Assembly: GCF_964340395.1 (NCBI RefSeq)
Contig: NC_135553.1
Span: 17,759,501 to 17,823,500, forward strand
Length of the DNA: 64,000 nucleotides
Direction of reading: 5' to 3'
Source of the DNA: Glandiceps talaboti
Lineage: Eukaryota; Hemichordata; Enteropneusta; Spengelidae
Part shown: positions 11,479 to 23,300 of the stretch, in pieces
How the letters are laid out: each line of letters opens with the position of its first letter
Position numbering within the stretch: position 1 is the first letter of the stretch
The notes under the pieces: generated by a model
Told to the model about the DNA's origin: nothing
The model's input: only the letters and a program-made list of their open reading frames with translations
The model's database searches: none
Made by a program: the position numbers and the translations under genes

Positions 11479-11484
11479 TTTATT
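11479..11484 (-). terminator. Likely polyadenylation signal of gene B (AATAAA)
   Basis: AATAAA on the minus strand, 138 bp past the stop. It is kept at the same place in gene C (20195-20200) and gene D (33245-33250). Confidence 0.5.
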
Positions 11485-11621
11485 TACTGGTATTTCTTGG
11501 TAAAACGATTATATTTAACCTAGCTGTGCAATTCTTCAGTTGAGAAGAGTAATACTGATGTTGGTTGTACACAGCATACAGAAGGGTGTCAAGTTCAAGA
11601 CTTTCATCCCTTGTTCTCTTA

Positions 11622-14615
11622 CTAACGCTTTCTAGCGACTACTTTGTATGGAAATAATCGAATCACTGCCGCATCGTAATTTGGCTTTAGGGATGGTGGG
11701 TTACTTCCTGGGGGTACAGTAAAAACGGTGTTCTGGAAAATGTTGACAAACATAAGGAACATCTCATTTTTGGCCAGAGCTTCACCGACACATACTCTTC
11801 TACCAGCCGAGAATGGTATGTAACTTTCAGCCTTTGGGATCAAGGTACCATCTTGGGTCAGAAACCGTTCTGTGAGAGGAAGAAAAAATATTCATGTATA
11901 TTTAAAAAAAAAAAACAATTTTCAGAATATAATGGTATATATACAATGTATATATATTCGTGTGTATGTATGATTGCGTATATGACTTGTGTGCAGTGAC
12001 TTAAACTAAGACCACTCTAAATACATGCTAATATTGAAATATACCTGGTCTAAATTCTTCAGGATCTTTCCATTCTTTCTCTGTCATATGTATCTTCCAT
12101 TGGTTAACCATTATCCATGTACCTCGTGGAAGACAATATCCACCTAAAAGTGATCATATTCACGGTCATTTAGATGACTGTCCATCCATCACGAATATGA
12201 TCATATGTAAACATTGCGGTTATTACAACAAGTATTAAACACTGAAGTAAAGCACTTCCTCTATGTGCTACACTCGTTTATAACATTCAAGTGTAAAGTA
12301 TACTGTTTCAATTGGTTTATCTACAAGCCTAGTATGTGGTCTGTCTAATGTGGTCAATTGGTAAATGGAACAGTATACTTTTACACTAGATATGGATGCT
12401 TTAAGCGACTGTGGTTCAAACAGAAAATGCTTTACTTTGGATTTTACTTTGTAATTCTAATGGAAAGGAATCTGCATGGAACTTCGAAATGTATGAAATT
12501 TTGAGTTAAAAGGTTTATGTGAGTCAAGGATCGCCTGGTTAGCAGGAGAGCTTCAAATTCAATGAATTACATGGACCACGTACAGTACTAGTAGATAGGC
12601 TGTCATCGGAGGAGGCATGATATGAGATGAAACTAAAGGAATGAGTGAGGACATAAAAGAACAAAGCAATGCAGGGGGTTACGAACAATTCTATCTTTTC
12701 AAAATACAGGATTTACTAGAATTGTGAAATATGTTATTGGATGTAATTATATACATTGTGTTGATACACCTGTATTAAACGTTCTTAGCCAAGGCGAGTT
12801 TTCATTCCTTATAAAAACTGTATACAACAATACTGACCGACAGATGTATCACACGTAGTTGTGTGTGGTACTCCGATCGGTGCCACAGTACGGATTCGCA
12901 TGGCTTCGTGTATGACAGCTTCACAGTATGGCAGTCTTGACCTGTCTGAAAGTTGGCAAGGGCGATCTCGACCAATAGCGTTGTCAATCTCATCATGCAC
13001 CTTAGCCTGTACATCCGGGTAATTCATTAGATAGGCAACACACCAGTTTAGAGTGTGAACAGTGGTATCTAGTCCAGCTGTGAAATAGACACAAACACAA
13101 GAGATTCATAGAATATGAATAAGAAATTTATGTGATGCGGTTATCTTTCTATTGTGCGATTCTGCGAATGACTAACTTCTGTGTTTTATCGACACGCCCT
13201 GTTGCACACCACTTTAACCATAGACCCTCCACCAACTGATAGACCCTCCACCAGTTGGTTCTTTTGCTGTAACCATAACAATGTAGGCAACAGGTTTCAT
13301 TTCCCATTGTTTTCTACCGAATCAAAACACACTTTACAAAAAGCTTCATGCTATACGTCATGCTTTGACTGACATATCAATGTCTTTACGCTTTAAGTAG
13401 CGACATGTACAGTTACTACGATATGTAACCCCTTTCGCATATTGTTGCATATACTTTCAAAGACATCTACACTTCAGCTAAAATCATTTACCTCCAAATA
13501 CGTCACCTATGGTCTGTCTGATATGTACATCTGTGATTAATCCAGCATTCTCAGTTCCTTCTGCTTCAAACTTGGCGTGGAGGAGATCATCTAACAGGTC
13601 ACGATGGTTGTCTGTCAGTAATCACCAAAAAGAGTTAAATATGTTATTCGATTAAAAGAACAAAGAACTGACATCACGGTTTTCTTAATTAGGCGCCAGA
13701 TAAGGGGGGTTCTTTAAATCGTTCTAGTCCTGTAGGTTCCTTATTCGCATTATTTGAATTATGTATGTATGTATGTATGTATGTATGTATGTATGTATGT
13801 ATGTATGTATGTATGTATGTCAACAATGTACCCACATAGCTACCGTTTTAGCTACTTACACAGCCATAACTATATATTCCATTGTCTATAAAAGTTAGTG
13901 TAGGAAATACGTACTATCATAAATAAATGACAAATAGAAAGTAATATTCCCATTCAAGAAGTAAGTTCATCTATACCTTTATATTGGTCATATGTTTCGC
14001 TGTGTTCATCAATCTTCTGTTGGATGAGATTCAGAAATTTGTCAGCTATTTCTCTCATCACCTTCTCTCCACTGGTCAGTGGAATGTAGCGGAGGAATGG
14101 AATGAGATCGGCCAACAGACCACCACTAGAAAATGCGTCAACGAATTCCTTGAATATATCCATTATCTTTTTCAATTCAGGGTCGTCTATGGCATACCTT
14201 GTTAAAGATAAAGAGATTGTTGTTTATATTCATGCATGGAAATGGTGAGGTTATTGGTATCATCTTTGGAAAACTCAAAATAAATATCAAGAAAAATTGG
14301 TTCGTATTGAATTGACTTTGAGCAATGGACTTTTCATCGATGTTTTTTCTAATATGGCTGTGCTGATATATAAATTGTGTTTACGTCACACTCAGAATAT
14401 CAGAATATGCTTTAAAACAGTCGAAATTAATCATTGTTTAGTCGACGACATTTAGTGGAAAGGCACGCTGAGTATTGACCAAATTGGTCGCTAGCCACCC
14501 TGTACAACAGGCTTATTCATGTGAGACAGATGCACTTGATATAATGATAATAAACAAACATGCAGTCTATACATTCTCATTATGTCTTGAAGCTTTAGTT
14601 ACTATGGTAACTGAA

Positions 14616-14686
<71 letters not shown>

Positions 14687-17096
14687 CACACACACACTAA
14701 TTCATATATCTGGTTAGTGTTGTTATTATACGTAGGTACTATTAGGATGGGGTAAAGATTACGATTTCTACACATGAAATAGTTACTTATCAATGTGTAT
14801 GGCGTAAGACATAGCATACCTACCGTTTGCCAAAGGACAGATTACAAATGACATTGGCAATCATTGTAAATATCACGGGTTTTGGATCAAAAGGTTCTCC
14901 AGCTCCGACAGTTTTCATTAATTGTGGAAGAGCATCCTCACTTACAGCTCTCTCTAATCGCTCTCCACTGGCATAATTTCTGGCGTTATAAAAAGAAATA
15001 CAATTTGACAAGAAAGAACTATAAACCGGAACAGATGCAATTACTAGTATTCTCAACTAAATGTAAATGATTTGAAACGACCACATTTGATATAAATACT
15101 AAATGAACAATTTTGACGTTTATTTGCATTTATGATGGAATAATAAATAAACAATGATACTAGATAAAACTTCAAATAGTACTATGCGATGTTCGAGTAT
15201 ACATTTGAGTTATTAAAAGTTTGTTTGTTTGATTATAGAAAATGCAGAGATTCTAGAGAGCCAATCTTTCTCACCTCTTATTTTAAATATGATTTACAAA
15301 CTTGCGCCTTACTGCTTGGTGTACTAATTTTCGGTAGTCGGTAGCTACTGTGTCTTTCCCGCCATCAGAATTATTCAATTATAATAGAGATTCTACTTCA
15401 AAGGTGATTTAATAACTTGCCTTATTGCTTGGTGTACTAATTTCCTGTGATATTTCCATGCAGGAGTGAAGTCAGCAACAGCTATGTTTTTCCGGCCTTC
15501 GGAAATAACGTCCGCTAAAATAGAGATTCCCATAAGAAAATTAACACTCAAGACACCATACTACAACTGAACCGAAACTGTTTCTAAATAACGACCCCAG
15601 CTTGCTGGCTTGCATTACTGAAAAAAACCCCATTTATATTACAAATGATAAGACTGATCACAACATCTTGTATCGATTATTTTTGTCATCTAGCCAACCC
15701 TGGGAACATCATTACAAACGATCACATATTTACAATAACAACTACACATATTGACCAAAAATGACACTTGTAACTAATTTGCGGGCCATATAATCTTTTA
15801 TCGATTATCTAAAAATTCGTAATAATACCAGGACTAATCACAAACCACTAGTTGAGGGATTCATTATATTTTAAAAGCCAAAACAGCATGTAATTTTGTA
15901 AAGAACTGTTTTGCATATCATGAATTGAGAAATCTGGTCATAAACAATCCTTTTCCTAGACATTCCCAGGAACATACTGACCACATTTTACACTAATATA
16001 TCAACTACATGTACTTTTGGAGTGTAAGATTATTTAACAAAAAACAATGCATATCAACAATGATGTCACGTCATGAACAATTTTCATCTATATATCCCTA
16101 GGAACATCATCATATTTCAGTCCTATATGATCAGTAGTAATCACAAGCACAACTCTTTCTTCTAACAACTGGGCTTGGCATTGTATGGGCAATTTCCAAG
16201 AGGTGTGAAGCTTCCAACTTTCTTTAATTCCTTATCATACATTTGTCCCTAGTCGTCGTAGTCAAACTTGTCAAGCATCATGATGCGATATGCATGGATG
16301 ATGAACATCACTTGTCTGGGTCTAATGCACCTACACTTTAAGAATGTCTCGGTGTAATGATATGATATGTTAATCATACACGGTAATTTCCAATACCAAC
16401 TTAATTATACATTTAAACCAGCAGTACTTAAGATAACATGTTGGAAAGGGTTCTTTTACAAATCACAAGAGGTTCGTGTGATACTTACATGAATAGATAT
16501 AGGGTCGTCCAGCAAAGTCATTCTGTTTAGCGACAAGTGATTCTCTGACCAACTTAATGTTATTTAGCACAACACAGTGAGCAAGTCCAATGTTCAGAGT
16601 GAATATATCGCCATACTTTTCAGACAGTTTCGTCAAATTGGTATGCGGGTCTTTAGCGATCACTGCAAGTAATCAAAGAAGGAATAAACGTCAGTAAAAA
16701 CGATTTATGGTCCATCTCTTCAGGCCCCATTTTGAAATCCTATTGTATTCTTCTGTGACAGAGCGCCCTCACAGTATGGATGATGAATGCATTACATATG
16801 GAAAATAAGAGAAACACATTATTCTAATGAATACGAGAGAAATGGTGACAACGTTAAAAGAATTGTCTATTGCATCTCTATAGTGGTTTTCAAATGTATG
16901 GATGATGACAGATAAAAACTGAAAACTTACACATTGCACTGCCTATAACAGGCCATCCTATTGGTCCAGGGGGAAAACCAGCGGGTTTGATCATTCCATA
17001 GAGGAGTTGACATACCAGCAGACCAAGCAATAACAATAGAACATATGTCGGGTTTGATAGTATACTAAAGAGGTGGCCTATGATTGCAGAAATCAT
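11622..17096 (-). CDS. Cytochrome P450 gene B, complete (505 aa, nine exons)
   Basis: Clan-2 P450; expected to use O2 and electrons from P450 reductase to oxidise a lipophilic substrate at the ER. Exons 1-9: 16931-17096, 16489-16662, 15421-15514, 14824-14979, 13977-14197, 13492-13611, 12838-13077, 12045-12143, 11622-11869. The lengths sum to 1518 nt, 505 codons plus TAG. Motifs: anchor at residues ~17-35 and PPGP ~42-45, C-helix W133xxxR137, I-helix AGLDTT 311-316, K-helix E368-A-M-R371, PERF spanning exons 8/9, haem loop FSAGRRVCVGEALA with ligand Cys450. Length is normal for the family. Exon 3 uses a GC donor; all other splice sites are GT-AG. The ATG at 17096 lies five bases after an acceptor, implying an upstream leader exon. 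No break is visible. Substrate unknown; CYP1/CYP17-like is the closest feel. Confidence 0.93.
12245..12436. mobile_element. MITE-like inverted repeat in gene B intron 7
   Basis: Left arm AGTAAAGCA...CACTCGTTTATAACATTC and AGTGTAAAGTATACTG pairs imperfectly with the right arm (CAGTATACTTTTACACT...GCTTTACT). Gene C has it at the same intron position (20938-21137). Gene D lacks the site together with some flank. Confidence 0.6.
13761..13820. repeat. (TATG)n microsatellite, gene B intron 5
   Basis: About 15 tetranucleotide units between GCATTATTTGAATT and CAACAATGTAC. At the same intronic spot genes C and D carry TCTG units. Confidence 0.95.
14624..14697. repeat. (TA)n and (CA)n microsatellite, gene B intron 4
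   Basis: TA dinucleotides to about 14681, then a short CA run. Genes C and D have no such expansion at the matching place. Confidence 0.95.
15298..15378 (-). pseudogene. Relic second copy of P450 exon 3 (gene B)
   Basis: Shortest of the four relics. It keeps the CTTACTGCTTGGTGTACTAA end and the GGCGGGAAAGACACAG-like part, but has lost the bases between, including the W codon. Confidence 0.65.
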
Positions 17097-17101
17097 TTTG
17101 G
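16931..17101 (-). other. First coding exon of gene B with leader acceptor
   Basis: Acceptor TTTTTTTCCAG ends at 17102; the first exon bases CCAAA precede ATG at 17096. The same CCAAAATG start context is seen in A, C, D and P, and it decides the start codon over in-frame upstream ATGs that lie in the intron. Confidence 0.7.
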
Positions 17102-17104
17102 CTG

Positions 17105-18680
17105 GAAAAAAAGGATGCAACAAGAATAACGTTATCAAACTGTGAAGCGATTGACGATTAGTGCTTGACTGTCAGTAAACCAACACAATGGACATATTTT
17201 TGGCGACTTCTACATTAACTTTCTTAAACTTTCTTAAAATAATTCTAGTACCTGTTATAATTTTATATTTCAATGACCTTGCATCATTCACTAAACGCAT
17301 GAGGAGTTGAATTTCGTCGTGTGGGTGTAGACATGCATTTAATGAACCTGTGTGATAAACTTACAGCCTGCTTTAACATATTCTTTTGGTACTTAGCAGC
17401 AGTGGCATTTTTACTCGTGGAATTCAGAATTTTGGACGCCATTCACAGACACTTATCAAACTAGTGTAGTTAGTTGTAAATTCTTCATTTAAGTGTTTTT
17501 TATAGTCTAAGGTCACCACCTTTAAAACGCACAATCGTGAACGAACTGAGAGATTGATTTGGGGTTTTGTAGTTTACTATTTAACACTTTACAGTTTCAC
17601 ACGTCTACATTGTAAGTTTTAGACTGCATGTACTATCTAGCATATTAGTAATGTAGACTGTGGGTAAACTGACCCCATTCCACCAAGTAAATAGCATCTG
17701 CAATCACAAATGTGTTTAGCCTATTATTCGAGGGAAAAAGAAAATCAACACTGACGCCAACTAGCAACGTATTGTAAGTAGTCAGTTCAAACAACTTAGG
17801 CAATTGAACTGAAAAGCATGACGTCATTTATTGTATACATTGGCTTAAATGAATTCGCAAATAACATAATTATATTATCTGTCAAAAGTGTCCTGAATTT
17901 CTCTTGGAATGGCAGAAGTATACATTATTGGCCCCTATCCCAATGGAAGGAAATGTTACGAACCAAATTATAACACTTTAATATAAAGGGACTGGAAAAT
18001 ATGTCAAAGAGTGCAAGGTCATTCACGGTGGTATTCACGAGATATTTAAATGAACGACTTTTGTTACATGCCATAGCATTTCTTGTCTGAAAATATGCAC
18101 AATGAAGGTCGTTTGTAAGGTATTGTAAGGGTTAGGTTACGTAATGTTTGCTCAGTAAAACGAAATGTTTGCAGAGTAAAACGGCCGGTTGAAAGTTCAT
18201 GGTGTCGCGTGTAGTTCTGTGATAGACTCACACAGTCCTCGGAGCTTCGCATGGCTAAAATTGTTCCTTTGTATGTACCGATATCTACTGCATAATTGTA
18301 CTCGAATATCCTTGTACTGTCACACAGGGTTAACAATTCGTTGACGTGTCACTGCGACGGGCTCGGTGTTACGTATCCGCGAAGCCCAAGTGTTCTGTTG
18401 CAAGCTTTGTGTTATATTTACGCGGTGTGCGATCCTCGAAACCTTGTTATTTTATACCCGTTTCATATATTATTTGCCAAGTATCTCAATGGTTTAACAC
18501 ATAAGGAACATGGAAGGGCTGAATGAAATCAATGACGCATAGCTTTATAGCTATGACCGACCGTTATAATTTACAGCAGTGAACATACGCACACTAACCT
18601 CAATTTGGGTCAGGTTGAACCTCAATACTAAGTTCTGTGCTCTGACTACACTATGAAACAGTAAGCTGTAGATACTACTA
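17105..18680. other. Leader intron of gene B
   Basis: No coding exon recognised. 17400-18080 matches the A leader (6130-6620), and 18290-18500 matches 7305-7500. An intact empty target (TTA at 17393-17395) marks where Harbinger copy 3 inserted upstream of gene A. Confidence 0.6.
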
Positions 18681-18686
18681 ACATAC

Positions 18687-18830
18687 CTTGTTTGACGATG
18701 CCCGTTGTCACCTCAGTCTGTCTCGTATGCAAATACACTGGATAGAGGCGGTACACTCAAATCCGAACTGGTATTCGGTAGTCACGTGATACGAATTTAA
18801 GTGTACAAATAGAATGACGTCACGGTAATC
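18687..18830 (-). promoter_or_regulatory. Probable 5'UTR exon and promoter of gene B
   Basis: Leader donor CAAG/GTATGT with GT at 18685-18686. Upstream in transcript sense are CACGTG at 18783-18788 and TGACGTCA at 18815-18822, in the same order and spacing as in gene C. Start site not determinable. Confidence 0.55.
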
Positions 18831-18989
18831 CATGAGTAATGTTAAGGGGTAAAGCATTTGATTTCCGGGGGGGGGGCGCTTGAAGATTGTTGGGAAATAA
18901 ATTGTCGTAGGCCAAAAAGTGGGAAAAAATGCTGACCGACTGAAGACAACAAATTTTCTTCCATTGTATGAGGTAAGAGAATTGTGGTA

Positions 18990-19440
18990 CATGTGTCTCT
19001 GAATTTTAGACTCTCGTCAAAGGTTTATACTACTAAATGTTGGCAAATACTGACACTGTCAAATCAAATTTAAGAATACTGACCTGGCTTAGTACTTGGA
19101 ATTTTAGAAGAACGTAAACGTTCACGAGTTTTCTGAATAAACGCTTTTTGACCAGGAGAGGGTATTGTTATCAACATTACATGTTAAATAACAGGATTAC
19201 CAGATACATGTATCACTCTTTTAGCATTAAATTTCAAACATTTCCAGGGACACAAGGGAACCTCCTCCCTCCCGTACCCCCCCCCTTCTCTGCTCCTTTG
19301 TATTTTGATTCATATTTACCTACTATTGTTAGTATCTCGATATATTTTAAAAAGAAAGAAAAGAAAGCATTTTTTAGTCCTCGAATTTCAAAAATGGCAC
19401 TAATGGCGTTGTAACACAACTGTAGAATTGATGTGTTATT
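18990..19440. other. Flank between B promoter and repeat element
   Basis: No gene seen. 19290-19440 matches 8030-8190 downstream of the A promoter, so it also belongs to the duplicated unit. Confidence 0.5.
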
Positions 19441-19574
19441 ACCTTCCGTGAGGAAGATTATATATTAGGGATGGAATGTGTGTGTATGTGTGTGTGTTTG
19501 TCTGTGTGTGTGTCTGTCTTTATATGTGTGTGTGTGTATGTATGTATGTATGTATGTATGTATGTATGTATGTA

Positions 19575-19607
<33 letters not shown>

Positions 19608-19850
19608 ATGTATGTATGTATGTATGTATGTATGTATGTATGTATGTGGAAAACTACAGCGTCGATTCTGATGAGCCTTGCTACACATGCTAATGGCAAG
19701 AAATGATTAGACTTTGGTAAACATAATTTTCCATTTAAGTGGTACATCATGTTTAATAGCTATAATTTAGAATTTTGCATTCCAACAATGGCCCAAATAT
19801 CTATGGTTTTGCCCTTCCGGGAGGCATTCAGTGCTAATCTGATTTGAATG
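19440..19850 (+). mobile_element. Hairpin-microsatellite element, copy H2 (reduced)
   Basis: CCTTCCGTGAGGAAGA hairpin, then a TG/TATG microsatellite at 19478-19646, then the tail TTTTGCCCTTCCGGGAGGCA. The ~133-bp repeats found in H1 are absent here. Confidence 0.55.
19478..19646. repeat. (TG)n/(TATG)n compound microsatellite
   Basis: Alternating TG and TATG blocks. Long open frames here on both strands (Cys-Met-Tyr-Val or His-Thr-Tyr-Ile type) are repeat artefacts. Confidence 0.95.
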
Positions 19851-20194
19851 TATATCCACTTGCCAATTAGTCTCTGTTTCATCTTTCCAGTGTACACATT
19901 CATTTGGCTGTTATGGACATTGTGCAACCAAGAATGAAGGTGAATCTTTGTAACATCTGTGTCATTACAATGCTCATTGAAATTTGAAAAATAAGTAACA
20001 CCACCTACAAGCTTTATTTACATTTTGACAATTACCGGTACATGCTAATCTGTGAAACTTGGGTAATTCATTTTTGTAATCCCATCAAATAGTGTTATTA
20101 TTTGAGCCAATATATTGTGGTACAGTGTTTGCATAAATTAATGTACATATAAAATCAAATCAACCAGTTCTAAATGATGTAATTTCTCGTATGG

Positions 20195-20200
20195 TTTATT
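20195..20200 (-). terminator. Likely polyadenylation signal of gene C (AATAAA)
   Basis: AATAAA on the minus strand, 145 bp after the stop of gene C, in the conserved 3' flank. Confidence 0.5.
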
Positions 20201-20344
20201 CACTGTCATTTGTTGATAAAATGATTATATTTAACCTAGCTATGCAATCTTTCAATTGACTAATTTAAAGAGTAATACTGGTGTTGGTTGTACACAACTT
20301 ACAGTAGGGTGTCAAGTTTAAGACTTTCATCCCTTGTTCTCTTA

Positions 20345-23300
20345 CTAACGCTTTCTAGCGACTACTTTGTATGGAAATAATCGAATCACTGCCGCCTCGT
20401 AATTCGGCTTTAGGGATGGTGGGTTACTTCCTGGGGGTACAGTAAAAACGGTGTTCTGGAAAATGTTGACAAACATAAGGAACATCTCATTTTTGGCCAG
20501 AGCTTCACCGACACATACTCTTCTACCAGCTGAGAATGGTATGAAACTTCCAGGCTTTGGGATTAAGGTACCATCTTGGGTCAGAAACCGTTCTATGAGA
20601 GGAAGAAAAAATACTCAAGTATATTTTTTAACGATTTTTAGCATATAATAGTATATATACAATGTATACATAATTACATGTTTGGCTTGTGTGCAGTGAC
20701 TTAAATTACGACCACTCTAAATACATGCCAATATTGAAATATACCTGGTCTAAATTCTTCAGGATTTTTCCATTCTTTCTCTGTCATATGAATCTTCCAT
20801 TGGTTAACCATTATCCATGTACCTCGTGGAAGACAATATCCACCTAAAAGTGATCATATTCACGGTCATTTAGATGTTGACCCGTCAAGAATATGATCAT
20901 ACGTAAACATTGTAGTTATTACAACGGTTAAGACTGAAGTAAAGCTATTTTCTGTTTGTGCTACACTCGTTTATAGCATTCACATAAAGTGTAAAGTATA
21001 CTGTTTCGATTGGTTTATTTACAAGCCTAGCATGTGACCTTTCAAATTTGGTCAATTAGTAATTGAATTGGTATACCTTTACACTTTATATGGATGCTAT
21101 AAACGATTGTGGTACATACAGAAAATGCTTTACTTTGGAATTATGGGTTGTAATTCTAATGGAAAGGAATTTGCTTGGAACTTTGAAATGTAAGAAATTG
21201 TAAGTTGCAAGGTTTATGTTAGTCCAGATTCTCCTGGGTAGTAAGATGAAGGAGAGCCTAAATTTAAACCAATAAGATGGCCCACGTACATTATTATAGT
21301 AGGTTGAAAATCATCGAAGAAGCATGTTATGAGATGAAACTAAAGGAATGAGTGAGAACATAAAAGAACAAAGCAATGGAAGGGGCTGTGAACAGTTCTG
21401 TCTTTCCAAAAATACGGGATTTACTAGAATTGTGAAATATGACATTGGTAGTAATTATGTACATTGTGTTGCTACACCTGTCTTAAACGTTCTTAGCTAA
21501 GGAGAATTTTCATTGCTTATAAAAATTGTATACAACAGTACTGACCGACAGATGTATCACACGTAGTTGTATGTAGTACTCCGATTGGGGTCACAGTACG
21601 GATTCTCATGGCTTCGTGTATGACAGCTTCACAGTATGGCAGTCTTGACCGGTCTGAAAGTTGGCAAGGGCGATCTCGACCAATAGCGTTGTCAATCTCA
21701 TCGTGCACCTTAGCCTGTACATCCGGGTAATTCACTAGATAGGCAACACACCAGTTTAGAGTGTGAACAGTGGTATCTAGTCCACCTATGAAATAAAAAA
21801 AATACACGAGATTCATAGAATGTGAATGACAAGTTATGAGATGCGTGTACCTTTTTATTATGTGATTCTGCCAATGACTATATTCTGTGTTTTACTGGCA
21901 TTAAGTAATACGAGTTTGGACGACCTGTTGCATACCACTTTATCAACATGAAAAATTATTTCTTTTGCTATAATCGTTACCAATATAGGCAACAAGTTTC
22001 ATATCCCATTGTTTTCTACCCAATCAAACATACTTGTAAAAAGCGTCATGCTATATTTAACTTTGACTGACAAATCATTGGTCTTTACGCTTTAAGTAGT
22101 GACATGACATGTACAGTTGCTACGATGTGTTACTTCGTTTACATATCGTTGCACATACTATACTTTCAAAGACATCTATGCTTCAACTAAAATAATTTAC
22201 CTCCAAATACGTCAGATATGGTCTGTCTGATATGTACATCTGTAATTAATCCATCATTCTCAGTTCCTTCTGCTTCAATCTTGGAGTGAAGAAGATCATC
22301 TATCAGGTCACGATGGTTGTCTATCAGTAATCACCAACAGAGAGTCAATATATGATTCCATTACTAGAACAAAGAACTCATATCACGGTTTTCCTAATTA
22401 GGTACAAGAAAGGGTTTCTTCAAATCGTATTATTTGAATTACGTCTTTCTGTCTGTCTACAATGTACTCACCTAACTACCATTTTAGCTACTTACCCAGC
22501 CCATACTAGATATTCCATTGTCTATAAAAGCTAATTCAGAAAATGTGTACGACCTTAAATAAATGATACAGAGAAATATTCCCATTCAAAAAGTGAATAG
22601 CTTGAAGTTCATACTTGCCTTTATATTGGTCAAATGTTTCCTTATGTTCATCAATCTTCTCTTGGATGAGATTCAGAAATTTGTCAGTCATTTCTCTCAT
22701 CAGTTTCTCTCCACTGGTTAATGGAATGTAACGAAGCAATGGAATGAGATCGGCCAACAAACCACCACTAGAAAACACATCGATGAATTCCTTGAGTATG
22801 TCCATTATCTTTCTCAATTCGGGGTCGTCTATGGCATACCTTGTAAAAGATGAATAGATTGTTGTTTATATTTATGCATGGAAATGGTGAGCTTATTGGT
22901 ATCATCTATGGATAAGTAGGCTAAATATAAATATTTCAATTTATGGTTAGTATTAACGTTTTGTGAAGTAATAATAAAAAGACTTCGACCAATGGACATT
23001 TCATGTTTTCAATATGGCTATGTTGATATATGAAATGTGTTTACGTCACACTGACAGTGACTGTTTCTGCGTTGCTCAGCATATGCGTTAAAACGGTCAA
23101 AATCATTATTTTAGTCAACAGCGTTTTCTGATAAGGTACTAGAATTGACCAAATGCTTATTGACCAAACTGTACAACATGCTTATTCGTAACGTGAGACC
23201 GATGCATTTGATATAATGATAATAAACAAAGAGCTGCAGTCTATGCATTCTCACTATGTCTTGAAGCTTTAGTTAGTATGGTAACTGAAATATAAATATA

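Noticed and set aside
19458-19750. Several 66-76 codon frames on both strands
   Set aside because: Pure translations of TG/TATG microsatellite (Cys-Met-Tyr-Val, His-Thr-Tyr-Ile); no gene.
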